DNA from: Ficedula albicollis
Lineage: Eukaryota; Chordata; Aves; Passeriformes; Muscicapidae
NCBI RefSeq assembly: GCF_000247815.1
Contig: NC_021681.1
Coordinates: 18,753,040 to 18,817,039, forward strand
Direction: 5' to 3'
DNA length: 64,000 nucleotides
The notes under the pieces were generated by a model. It was not told the origin of the DNA, searched no databases, and saw only the letters and a program-made list of their open reading frames with translations. Both the position numbers and the translations under genes were made by a program. This document shows, piece by piece, positions 48,376-59,742 of this stretch. Within the stretch, counting starts at the first letter, position 1, and each line of letters begins with the position of its first letter.

Positions 48376-50354
48376 CTAGTTAATGGTTAAATGTATAAAT
48401 AGGAACATTAGACTTCCAAGTGTTACTGCTTCATTCCACGGTGTATAACTAAAGTGGAAGCAAAATACAAGTCCTGGAAGTCTGATTTTTTGACAGCAGT
48501 GGGTAAACCTGCTCTGAATGTTTGGCAGGAACAGGGACATATGTCATCTCACACCTGTGGGCTCACAGGAGCGAGGTCTGCATCCCTCCCGCACTCTGCT
48601 GTGTGTTGAGACACGGTGACTTTTGGATAGTCACTCTTCTTCTTCCAGCTGGATCCCAGGCAGAGGGAGGCAGGCCATTGAAAATCTAGTCAGTGATGGC
48701 TGGGAGCAATGTGCACTGAATGCAGAGCAAATCTGTGAAATGGCTGAGTCCTGCTGATCTGTCCCTGAGCAGCGCGGGCTCCTCGGGGAGCGACCGATGT
48801 GGGGCCTGGATTGCTCCTGGGAGAAAGCTGGGTCTGTACCCTGCAGAGCTGGTTCACCTGCACATGGCTTCTACAGCAGCAGCAAATGAATTGCAGCAGC
48901 TCTGTAAAGAGTTTTCTGAATAAAGGAGAGTTTAATTTTAGAAGCATTAAGTACTCTCATATTATTACCCACCAGGTGGTAGGCAATACATGCAGGAAGC
49001 AGTCAACCTAAAAGAGACGCCACGAGAAAAGAGGCATGATTATCTGAGGGGCCAAGCAGCACCTTGAAACAGAGCAAACACATTGCATCAAAAGGAGTGG
49101 CCACTGGGATGCTGAATTTTCAGAAGTACACCTGAGGGCACAGCAGAGCTGAGACTTGAATCGGTACAGAGCTCTGAACATTGAGGGATGAAAAGAAAAA
49201 TAGAAAGTTTAAACTTCTTTTTCTTTACATTTAATCAGTGAAAAAGAATTAGGAGAAAGTCAAACTTAGGTGTCAAAAATAACATCTGAAATGCTGGAAC
49301 ATCTGATGGAGGTATTTGATGAGAAGCATCAACCAAAACAGAATGAAACTTTGCAGAGGGAATAGGGCTTATGGGTGGGGAAAAAAAGAGAGCAGAAATT
49401 TTATAGTCATAGCTGAAAGCAGTGGCATGCACGTGTAAAGATTCACAAGAAAAAGAACTGTTATCCAGTGGAAACATGCCTCCAAACAAAAAAGGACAGC
49501 TGAACAAGCCCCCAGATTCAGAAAGCAATGACAACTACAGCATGAGGAGGGTGTACCTTCTAGAAGAGGTAAAAGCCAATCAATAAAGGTTTCATACCAT
49601 AGAACATGGAAGACAGAAGAAAGACAAAGTATGTCCATAGTGAAGATGGAGAACTCTGTGTCCCAGTGACAGAAACACCCAAGAAAGAACATGCAAATGA
49701 ACATGCACTGATTATGCTTACAGATATTTCCAGTGATAATTAAGACATCTGAGGTGTGGAGCCCATTAAAAAAAACCTAAAGGATATGTGACCTGAAGAA
49801 AAGGCTATTGCCCCTGCTGCTGGCCTATTTGTGACTATTACATGGTCAGTGATCAACTTGCCTTCATCAGTTTGAGACAAGTGGTAATTTAACTCCTGAA
49901 GCACTGATAGGCATCAGTCTTAAGACTAAACAATGGGGTCATGGAAAAATATTCACCTACATACAGAGGAGTTAAAGAAAATAAACAGTGTTTCTGGTTT
50001 AGAATGACTTCTGTCCTACTGTGAACATGGGACTGTCAAACAACGACCAAAGACTTTTGGTCATTTTCAGAGAGATCCATCTCTCAGGCACTCTGAACAC
50101 CTCTCTGAACCAAGTACCCTCTTGTTACCTTCAGAGGTAATTTAAAATGTAAATTAAATTTAGACTAAGAGAAGGTTTTTATCACTATTTGTGGAGCAAC
50201 TAGATCTGGCACCACTCCTGAGACATGCTTGTGATTGTCGGTATGGTACAAACAAGTGAAAAAGAAAATATTCTAAAATAAATCTAAAATAATCTAAAAT
50301 GCCTACTGCCCTAAAAGTTTTCCATTATCCCTCCAATTTTTCTGGTTTTTTAAT

Positions 50355-50472
50355 TCTGAAAGTGAGAAAGGGTCATTTATTGTGACTGTAAACCCAGCAG
50401 AGCAGAATTCGAGCCTAGAGTTGCCATAACACTTGTCTAAGTATATTCCCACTTCACCACTGGTGCTCTCCT
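50355..50472 (-). repeat. MIR-like CORE-SINE relic
   Basis: CAGAGCAGAATTCGAGCCTA matches the reverse MIR segment 'cagagccgggattcgaaccca', and the downstream TTCACCACTGGTGCTC matches 'cttaaccactatgctc'. The B-box-derived ATTCGAGCC keeps its CpG. Degenerate but ordered matches over about 115 bp. Confidence 0.6.
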
Positions 50473-52078
50473 ATTCTGCATAATTTATTAAATATGAACT
50501 GAGGAAGGAAGAAAGTTACTCTACAGCCTGATGATTAGGGCAGTGACACAGAAAGAGACATGTTAGATTCCTGACTCAAACAGAGCCATTTAACCTGCAG
50601 ATCCAGGGTGTGCTGGCCACAGCCTGTCCTGGGCATTGCTAGTGCCACCTGCCAATGATTCCAACAATTCCTGGAATAGCAAGTGTTCTCCAGCAGCCTG
50701 AATTTATTTTGATGATGCATGCACTTAGTTTAAAGGTTTACAAAATTGATTCAGACCTGTCTAAAGCAATCACCAAAATGAAGGTATTTTGACCATTCAA
50801 AGTAAAAAAGATTCCCTCTTATTTTACTTCACAGGTTCCTTCTGCAAACTTCAGTTTTGATTTGAATGCCATATTCATTCTGATAACAGATCACTCTTCT
50901 ACTTCCATATCTCACTGCCAAATGGGACTCACCTGTTATCTCTGATTGCAGGCAATTCGAACTTAAAGCAAGCCTGTCTATCACCTACTGTTTTAACAGC
51001 TGATTAATTAGGGCTACAGGGATCCTGTGGAGAGCTTTATCTGAAGAGCGGCTCAACCATTAGCAGAAGAAACTTCCTTGTACACTCCTAGCTCAGATAA
51101 CAAAGTAAGATAATAGTTCACAATCCTCCTCCAGCTAACACAAATAGAGGCACTCCCTCTTATCCTAACACATGAGTCAAACCAATCCTCATGATATAGT
51201 ACTATAGCTCTGAATTCTCCAATGTTTCTGAAAATGAATATCAGACAACATGACATTGTTAACCAAAGTGTTACTAACAAGGATAAATTGCCTCTCGTCC
51301 TTTCCCCTTCTGTCCCATCATCCACCACAGCACCCTGAGCTGCTGCCAGGTGGGATGGGACATGCAGTAACAGCCACCCATTTGCTCTTTTGCTCTCTTC
51401 TTCAGCACAGTAAGGTGTCCAGACCTTCAGTAGCCAGCAGGATACAACTGGACAGACATAGTGGGACTGCCTATGTGCAATTGTGCAGTCCCACACACAC
51501 ACACATGTGCAGGCCTTGAGCTGTATCACCCATGGAACGAAACAGACATGGCACAATTTAACTCAGTCTAAAATGCTTTAAAAATTACTCCATTAAAAAA
51601 AATAAAAATTTTTTTAAAAGTTTAAAATGCTCGTTTCCCTCCTTTTTCATTAAAAGAGCAGACTATCTCCAAAATGGAGAAAATATAAGTTGAGTGTGTT
51701 TAAGAAAGAAGGAAGCTCAGAGAAATGACCATGACCCAGGGAAGAATATTGATTTTGCTTTGTTTTGCTGAGAGAAGGATAATAATTCCTCGTTCTTTTG
51801 TACTTAGAAAAGAAGAAAACTTTGCTTTTGTTTGCAGCAAATGTTCAGGATCCAAATCTTCTCTTCTTTGATGTAGTTGCTGCTTTCCTTTACTCGGTGC
51901 AGCTATCCCAGTATAAGACCAGCAACAGAATAGAGAACCAGAACATGTCTTTTTTTGAAAATAGGTGAAAAAAATAGATGAATGAAAAGCCCTGCTCTCC
52001 TGGTGCTAATGGAAGGCTTCTTTGTATTTAGTACTGTGGAGAAAATTTGTCCAGGAGCAATTCAACCCAATGTAAATA

Positions 52079-52093
52079 TTGCCCCCTACTAGT
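52079..52093 (-). promoter_or_regulatory. Candidate CTCF binding site (reverse)
   Basis: On the minus strand CTAGTAGGGGGCAAT matches the CTCF core CCASYAGRGGGCRS except at the second base and the last base. The surroundings are AT-rich with no CpG cluster. Orientation is opposite to the motif at 2,993-3,011. Confidence 0.4.
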
Positions 52094-52201
52094 ACTGCCA
52101 AGATCAATGAGAAGCTGGATTATTTGCCTCATAAGTGCCATCATTTATGTTAGATCAATGCTGGGGCTGGTTACATGTATACACCTGATTTTCCTGTCCC
52201 C

Positions 52202-52226
52202 TTTTTTTTTTTTTTTTTTTTTTTTT
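52202..52226. repeat. Poly-T tract (25 T)
   Basis: Uninterrupted run of 25 T, long enough to be unstable and a sequencing or assembly hazard. Confidence 0.95.
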
Positions 52227-52229
52227 AAT

Positions 52230-54140
52230 TAACACTGAAAGTAGCCAGTTCCTAAAGAAATATGAGGATGCACAGTAGTCCTGTTCCTATTTTGGGCTAC
52301 CACTGCCAAATAATGAATTCTGTCTTTGCCTTGCAATTACTTTAACTCACTCCTTAGTATTCTTTTGGATTATGATTGGTGATCAAGAGAAAAATAAATT
52401 CACCATTTTTTCACTGCTTATTCCTGTAAATTTGTTTAATCTACATTTCTGCGTTTCACCTATAAATTGTCCTTATCTTTTCCTAAGAATTTGGAACCCA
52501 AATAAGGCAGGTCCATACATCCAGTGCATCAACATGCACAGCTCAGTTGTGCAAGGCAGTGTAATGCTCTCAAAGCCTAAACAAAGGTTGGCTCCAACAT
52601 TGATTAAACAAATTAATGTGAAGAAATGCCTGCCAAATATGAATGACACACTGCATCAGTGGCAATATGCATCTCAGGAATTCTTTAAATCCTTGGCTTC
52701 CAGAAGGTGGCTTCCCTAGAAATCCACTACTAGCCAGCCTCACTGAAGGCAATTATCTGGGAAAGTGAGCATTTTGTCAAAACAGACCCATAGACTCATA
52801 CAGACTCAACATCCTGCTGCTGCCTATAGGGGCTTTAATTCCAGTAAAAAACAAACAAATTAAACAACAAAAAATCCACCTCTGATTTCTTGCTCCCTCC
52901 AAAAAAATCCAATCAGAATAAAAAAAAAAAAAAACAAGAAATAAAAGGGCTGTAACCTTGCAAAAGCTTTTTTTTTCTTTTGCTTTTAATAGAGAATCTG
53001 CATGAAGAACACAGCATTTGCCCATTTCTGAAACTGCAGCCTTCAGCAATAAAAGCAGTATTTCTAGCAAGCTCAGTATAAAATCTCATTGGCCATGGCC
53101 ACAAAATCATCTCTCATTATCAGTTAAGATTTCAATGCAGGTTTTTTGTGGTAATTTCCATCTGGATTGGCTGGATTTCAAATGGCTGAAACAACGTGAT
53201 GTTTCTTCAGGATGCAGTCCCATTTAACTGCATCAACCCAATGCCCTTACAGATGTTACTCACCCTCTAGGTAGGTAGGTTGGTATTTTGCAGGATTTTG
53301 AAAATAGGGGAAGGCATCAAAAGACTTGAAGGCACTGCCACTTTCACCCAAAAACTTTTATAGAGATTAATGTATCATTAAACATTTAGCATCAGGAAGA
53401 TATTGCAACATCACAAGGAAAAGATAGTCAAGGAGTACTTCCTGCAGAATTCAGCTTTACAGAAGAGAAGGAATGAATGCATCCATATCCTTGAGAAGAC
53501 ATCTACATTTTTAAAAATACTTCATACTGAATGCCAGGGCTTTTGATCTATTTCATACATATTTTACCAATTAAATGAATGCCATATTAATCTTTTCTAA
53601 ACAACCTTGCAATATCCATCTGTTTGAATGATTTCTCAAGAAGAAGATTAGAGATTTTAATGCCTGATTCACATATGTTACTGAGGCATTACCCTGGCAA
53701 GTTGAAGCAAGTGTAGAATTGCCAGCCAGGCTGAAGGAAGGAGGCTGGTTTAGACCTCACTCTCAGAGGCCCAAAAACACCACCACTGTGATTCACTTGT
53801 TACTTTCACAACCACAGGTTTATTTTTTTTCCCACAGAAAACAGTGATGAATAAAGCACCAGCAAAACTCAATTTCCAGAGAATTTACTTTCTGCCTAAG
53901 ATCCCAGCCAGGTGTTTCCCAGAGTGAGGCACCCCTGGCCCAGAGGTGCTCAGCAGGGAACAGCACACTCTCAGGGGCTGGGCAGCAATTAAATTATTGT
54001 TTCTGCATGTGAGGCCAAATCCTGTCCTCATGGATCAACACAGCCTTAACCTGGATCATCCTCCAAAATGTGCAATGTGATTGAAATCATATTTTACTTG
54101 ATCAGTAACCATTATATACCTCAGTGAAACAGATTCAGCA
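52230..54140. other. Non-coding stretch, no recognisable gene
   Basis: AT-rich sequence with a poly-A at 52,920-52,934 and a (GGTA)n patch near 53.27 kb. The 115-codon frame at 52,372-52,719 (plus) shows no domain. A possible but very diverged sauropsid repeat end (GAGGCCAAATCCTGTCCTC) lies at 54,011-54,030. Confidence 0.6.
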
Positions 54141-54148
54141 GGACAAAA

Positions 54149-54860
54149 ATGCAAATCCTTTGTCTTTTTCAAGGGAAAACGCCTTGCAAATATATTTTAG
54201 CACTTTGGAAAGCTCCTTTTGGCGGAATCTGTGCCAGGACTAATGACATATGGTATCTTTCCTAGATTTGCAAGTTGAAAAGAGAATGAGAAGACCCCTT
54301 TCATTACAGCACAATAGCACGCCTGCGACAGTTCAATAGCTGTAATGAAACTTGACAACCCAGGTCTGCTTCCAGTGATGTTTCCAGCCAGAGTCTGAAC
54401 TGCACCCTTTGGAACATGTGTCAAGTCACAACTAAATGCCTATAAAATTCCTATACATTTGGGAGGGAGGGGGATCATCCTAATTTTCATATTTGGCAAT
54501 GATCATCCGTTTTCAAATCACCAGCTTCCACAAAATGTTGTAAATGGTTACTTGTTCTAAAATAAACATATTTTTTCCCTTATTGTCTTGACATACTTAA
54601 AAACATTTTCCCGAGTCCTGGCCCTGAAATCCGTGGCAGTGATCATTATACTTAAAGAGCAGAACATGCAGTCACAGTCAAATGAAAAGATTTTGAAAAG
54701 CAATATGCACGTGTCTCCTGTCCAACTGGAGAGAGTCTGAGTCCAAATCTGGCTGCTGAAACCTGTCTGTAGGTGTGCTTCTCTTGCATGTAAAATGCAA
54801 ATATTTGTAGTGTACTGCAGTTTAGTAGTATTCACATGTATCAAAGCCCAAAATGCAAAT
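54149..54860. promoter_or_regulatory. Candidate regulatory block with three octamers
   Basis: Perfect octamers ATGCAAAT at 54,149-54,156, 54,795-54,802 and 54,853-54,860, all on the plus strand, flank CpG-retaining unique sequence (TTTTGGCGGAATC, AGCACGCCTGCGACAG, TTTTCCCGAGTCC, GAAATCCGTGG). A 12-bp perfect inverted repeat lies at 54,299-54,350. POU-domain factors such as OCT1 bind the octamer. Composition-based inference, but the best such block in the right half of the window. Confidence 0.4.
54299..54350. repeat. 12-bp perfect inverted repeat with 28-nt loop
   Basis: Arms TTTCATTACAGC (54,299-54,310) and GCTGTAATGAAA (54,339-54,350) are exact reverse complements. The arms carry paired CATTA/TAATG homeodomain cores. 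A further AGACC/GGTCT pairing is possible outside, across an uneven internal loop. Too short in its perfect part for a typical microRNA precursor. Confidence 0.9.
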
Positions 54861-56108
54861 TGGGATCCTCTTCACCCAAGTGGCACAGCTGAGTTAGATT
54901 TACAATACTTTCTTTATACCAGCCAAGGCTTCTGACTATGAGTGACCAGTTTGTTTTACATTGAACCACTTGCCTTGATATTTAAATATCCTGACCTAGG
55001 TCAACCGAAAGTCACAGAATTTTCCTGCTACTCCTAAAACCCACAATGACAGATTCTCTTTGGTCAATGTCTGTTTGGAAACAAAAATGGCGAAAAATTC
55101 ACCACTTTCATTAAATGAAAGCTCAGACTGTCATGTTAACACATGACTCAGGAAGTTATGACTTGAAGAGGAACATTAAGTATTTCTGTAAACTCAGAGA
55201 GAAAAATACCCACAGCTGCTGACACTGACTGTGCACCCACTGGTGCACTTGTACAGGAAAAATGCAACTCCAGTCTCATGCAGACATGCGAGATAAATCC
55301 TGCAGAAACAGAGCAGGGCTGTACATGATGAAAGCCAAAGCAAACTCCTTCAGCTTGGCTCCCAGAATGCTGGGTTGGAGTCCAGACTTTGATGCTTCCT
55401 GGTTAAGTGAAAATGCTAAACAAACAAACCAACCAACCCCCTATAGACTAGCAGGACTGCTGTAAGTTAACACATTTCAAATTGCTTGTAAGCAACGGGG
55501 TTCTTCCATGTTCCCAACAAACTGTACACACAGAGTGGACAGAGTCCAAATTCACCTGTTTGCCAGCCTTCATCTTCACTTTTAACTTTAATTAAAACAA
55601 AGGCTTCATCTAGTATTTCTCAAAAGTTGATTTCGCGTTTAAAAAAAAATTCTCTTTGTCCTCATTTTTTCCTCTCTCCAGTCAAACCTTCTTAATACTC
55701 CTGTGGTGGCACTAATAGGATTCCATTATCTGACACATAGTGAGTCATCACAAAGAAACAGAAAACCTTGCTTCCCTATGCAGGAGTCAAGTACCTGCCC
55801 CTTTGTAAGGTCTCAGCAAAAAGTCTCTGTTCAACTTAATTCCTCTCTTTACTGCCATGATATAAAAATAGAGGTGCTTGAAAATGAGTATATAAATACA
55901 GGGTGCACAAACAGTCAACAAAAGTCACATAAACAGAAAAGATATAGTGGGTTACATTTTTCATTGCAAAGTCCACACCAGTGGATCAAAGGTTCAAGGA
56001 CTACAGTAATTTTTTGAAACTCTCTAGCATATACTTCGATGTTTTCTGAGGCCTGGATCTGTGATTTAACTATAAAAAGCTGAGGACCTTTGGCAATTTG
56101 GCTTTGCA

Positions 56109-56121
56109 TTTACGCCGTAAA
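56109..56121. promoter_or_regulatory. TTTACG-C-CGTAAA inverted motif
   Basis: Perfect 6-bp arms around one base, with two CpG in AT-rich surroundings. TTTACG is the core preferred by posterior HOX and CDX-type homeodomains, so a paired site is possible. No other support. Confidence 0.3.
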
Positions 56122-56260
56122 ATGTACTTAAAGCTGAACACAGAAAGTGAAATTAGGCAAGAATTATTCAATTTAGAAATAACTTATGTAAACCCATTGA
56201 AATGCAAGCTCTGGAAAATGCAAACAAACTACATATCATTTTAACCATTATTGTACTAAT

Positions 56261-56312
56261 AGGGTCAAGTTCTAATCTCAGTGACCTGGGTCTATTTGCT
56301 TTGATCTCTTAA
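56261..56312. repeat. Ancient sauropsid interspersed repeat, copy 7 (diverged)
   Basis: AGGGTCAAGTTCTAATCTCA followed by GTGACCTGGGTC resembles the repeat end 'gggccaaattctgatctcagttacactggtg'. Match fades after about 35 bp. Confidence 0.4.
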
Positions 56313-56931
56313 AGGATTGTACACATCTGCCTAGGAATGGACTCAATAATTATATGTTAGCTGTGAGCAAATCAGTCACAGTGAAAACAAACACCTGTGC
56401 TATTCTAAATTGATGGCTCACGTTTTCAAAAGTATTTTACATCTTTTAGTTTGGATTCTAAACTTCCTGCAAATTTGGAGTGATAGTGCTGAAGACAATG
56501 GGGATTTCTATTGTTGTAATGAAGGACAGTCTGTCCACAGAGATATATTTTTAATAAAATCTTCAAACAGTCATTTTAAGTGAATTTCACAATGTCTTTA
56601 CTCAAAAATGAGCTGTTCACTAACTGAAAGTAACAACCAAAAAGAAAAGTTAAGGGATAAAAAAAAAAGGTTGAAACTGTAGGGACTGGGATATTTAATC
56701 ATTGATAGCACTGACTGAATTGTAAAGAGGCTCAAAAGAAGGTGTGTGTGAATGGAGATGTCAGATTAGCTTTCCTACTGGTTGGGATTTCAATAACCGA
56801 CAGTAGATAAGATACAATTAGTATTCATATATTGAGGCCAGAGATTTGGAACCAGTTTTCAAAGTATTGTCTAGCCCTGAAAAAGTAGGAGCTGCTTTAT
56901 TAAATTTTTATAAAATATATATTTTAATAAA

Positions 56932-57444
56932 ATGCACTTCACAAGAGAAGGAAAAGTGCTGGATGATTGTCTTAATGTTTCAAACACCAGAAAACCAGCT
57001 GAGAAGCAAATGATTTTTGAGAGTCCTGGAAACTGCACGACTGATCTATCAAGACTTCCACTGTACTTGAAAGGTCCATGGGTCACAACCACAGGAAGTC
57101 ACATTTTGAGACCCAGCTATGAAGTTGTTCGAATGGCCCGAAGATATATCCCACATCAAATGGCTGACCTCCTGCACTCGCATACTGCAGGTCAGCTTAC
57201 ATTTTTTAGCCAGAGGCCCTTGCTGATTTCCCTTTCACAATACCCTGGAACAAAGAAACACACTCTCAACTTTCTGGGAAGTCTCCCTGGGTTACCTAGA
57301 ACTCAGCTTGGCAGAACCGAGCCCAGCAGCTCTTACAAACGAGTGCATCCCCTTCAAACGGAGGCAGTGACAGGGCACATGCAAATGCTGCTTCCCAGCA
57401 TTTTAGACACTGCTCCAAACAATTTCTCCAAGTGGAGCTTCTGA
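56932..57444 (+). other. Unrecognised 170-codon open frame, probably chance
   Basis: An ATG-initiated frame of 170 codons follows a very AT-rich leader. I recognise no family. The peptide has no signal sequence, no membrane segment, no low-complexity run and a balanced composition; the segment around residues 60-87 is basic and helical-looking (VVRMARRY). CpG is slightly higher (seven) than nearby. A possible intron acceptor (ACATTTTTTAG) lies inside near 57.2 kb. By rough estimate one frame this long can occur by chance in a 64-kb AT-rich window. It could be a conserved noncoding element or a lost exon; I would not annotate a gene without transcript support. Confidence 0.12.
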
Positions 57445-59719
57445 CTGCCTTTAGCAATTTCTGTCCCAAATTCTGCACTGCAAAAGCACTCCAGATTATT
57501 TGGCTTTGAGGAAGTAAAATGATGACCTGCATAAATACTTTCCTAAAAAGCTCCCAGGTCACCCTTGAGTCCTTTGCAGGAGGTCTGAAATGGTCTTACC
57601 AGCAGAACTTGCAGTAACAGCCAGCTTTCTACAGATAAACAATTCAATTTGTAAAATTTCTGATTAACCAGAAAACTCCCTCTCTAAATGTTGTATGCAC
57701 CACAGAGTAAATCAATTAGAAGTAATTAGTGAAACGTTACAGCTTCATTTACTTTTCAAATTTCTTTGGTCTTTACAGAAATGTTCACTACTGTGAAAAA
57801 TGATACTGAAAGTTTATTCAACATACAATTGAAAAAAAATTATAGAATTAAAAAAAATAATCTATGGAACTCCTAATGCTACCTTCCACTAGTGCACTGT
57901 GTCACTGCTCTGTCAGTGTTTTAGCTACATTAATATGTGGAACAACATTCTCGAGTCTAACATCCACATAGCTGAATACTTGCAGAGCACTGGATCCTAC
58001 AACACAGAAAAATATCATGAGTGGTTTAAAAAAGTTATTGAAATTATTGTTCATTTATGCTATTCATTAGTGCTCTCCTGTATTAATTTCAGTCTACATT
58101 AAACAATGAAGTTTTTGTCTCTAAAATGAAAATGTAATAACCTATGTGATTCTGTTAACTGCTGAGAGCAGAACAGCAAAATGCATCATCAAATACAGAA
58201 AATATGAATATGTAAAGATCATGTACCCAAAGCCTTCAAAAGTCCACAGCCTGGTTAATTTTTTTAGTTTAGTAGAAAGAAAAAAACTTTAGATTTTTTT
58301 TTTCTATTTTTCTATTCTTTGTATGTTTGGAATGAGATAATGTAGTCTGTATCTAATATATTAAAGCTTCACAGTTTAGTATTCACATTTTAGGGCCACC
58401 TACTCTCCTGCCTGAGTCAGATTTAAAGAAAAAAAAAATGTAAATAATAAGAGGAAGGGATTTATCTATAGAGGGACTATCAACAAGTAAAACAAAAAAG
58501 AAAATAAAAGAAACCAAGAAAGACACAAATCCAAAAGACCAGAGAACCTGTAAATACTAAATTAGCTTTCAGACAAAACAGGTTTTTAGGGCATTAAAAC
58601 ATTGCCTTCTAAAGAGAAACAAAACCAGTACACAAGAAAATTATTTGTATTTAATTTTAACTTCATCTACTCTGCGTGGAAATTAGGTCAGTTGCTACAG
58701 AATTACAAAGACACTACAGCACAAAAAAGCTTGGATTTTCCTCTATTTCAAATAAATGGACTGATATGAAGATAAATTGTATTTTCTGTGAGTTTATTAA
58801 ATTTATTTTTCCCTTAGTTATGAACAAACTGAATTTGTCTCCTCTGGCTCTTAGCAAGGACACTGAGATACAGTGAAAATTCCGCTCCTGAAGCACAGAT
58901 ATTTGTAACTGGCCTTTCTTTCTCTGGAAAACTTTTAGGTTTACTTTTCAAATGCAATTTTTTCAGTTTGGGATTATTCTTTGTTGTTTTTTTTTTTTTT
59001 CTTTCTCCAAACATAAGTCCAAAAAGTTTTTGCAGTTCACTTTAGGGGACCCTAAGGTCCTGTTTTTTGCCTCAGGGACCCCAGAGCACCTTCACAAAGA
59101 ATAGGGTATCTGGTTTCAGAGATGATTTCGTCCCCCTCTGAAGCACATCATCTCAACATTGAAAAAGCACCAACTTCCATGACAGCAAAACAAGGACCCT
59201 CAGGTTTCCAGTAAGGAAAGACACTTGTTAAATACAGAGAAGATAAAGAAACCTTGCGAGCTGAGTCCACGCATTGGGGAGAGTTTCCAATTAAAATAAT
59301 TGACCCACTGACATCATTTGTTTGGGAAGTGTTTGTTTTCCAAATGCTGCCTGAAAATATCAGGTTTTTATTATCTAAGGCTGAAGTCCAGTAAAAACAA
59401 TTACCTAGAAAAGGTGACAAGTGTGCAGGTGTAGTGAAGATAATGCTGGTGGCACTGTGGTGCTGCCTGTAAACACGTGTTCCCTGAGGAGAGACTGCAC
59501 CAGGCAGCTCCCAGCGAAAGGACTGCACCTCCTGCCACAGGGACATCCTCCAGAGCATCCAGCAGGCCCCACCACTGGAAACTGCTTGCATATATCAAAC
59601 AAGAAAAATTTTGCTAGTTATTTCGAGCTGCAAAAAGTAAAAAAAAAAAGGAACGAAAATCAACCTCCGCTCGAATCTATACTCACACCTAGGGAAAAGA
59701 AGGATTGAAAAGAACTCTC

Positions 59720-59742
59720 TGTATGTGTGTACACACACACGT
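59720..59742. repeat. 23-bp alternating purine-pyrimidine tract
   Basis: Strict pyrimidine-purine alternation of mainly GT then AC steps, containing a 14-bp perfect palindrome (59,724-59,737). Z-DNA- and cruciform-prone. Confidence 0.85.

Larger units (their letters stand above)
48310..52070. other. Non-coding stretch, no recognisable gene
   Basis: AT-rich overall. A modestly GC-richer patch at 48.66-48.93 kb has a short CpG cluster (GAGCAGCGCGGGCTCCTCGG) and opposed chance frames. The 111- and 99-codon minus frames near 49.2-49.7 kb and the 167-codon minus frame at 51,053-51,556 are Cys/Trp/Ser-rich without any domain. Three TCTAAAATAA units lie at 50,271-50,300; (CA)n at 51,491-51,505; an A/T inverted repeat at 51,594-51,617. 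Confidence 0.55.
54865..56925. other. Non-coding stretch, no recognisable gene
   Basis: AT-rich sequence with (CAAA/CAAC) units at 55,418-55,440. The 104-codon frame at 55,703-56,017 (plus) has no domain. A short perfect inverted repeat, TTTACG-C-CGTAAA, lies at 56,109-56,121. Confidence 0.55.

Noticed and set aside
48660..48930. Possible last exon with AATAAA near 48.92 kb
   Set aside because: No open frame with a domain, no acceptor of quality; AATAAA is frequent in AT-rich DNA.
51053..51556. 167-codon open frame (minus)
   Set aside because: Cys- and Trp-rich chance frame opposed by an 89-codon frame; no domain, no CpG signal.
59148..59591. 147-codon minus frame overlapped by frames on both strands
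   Set aside because: Four overlapping frames cannot all be genes and none shows a domain.
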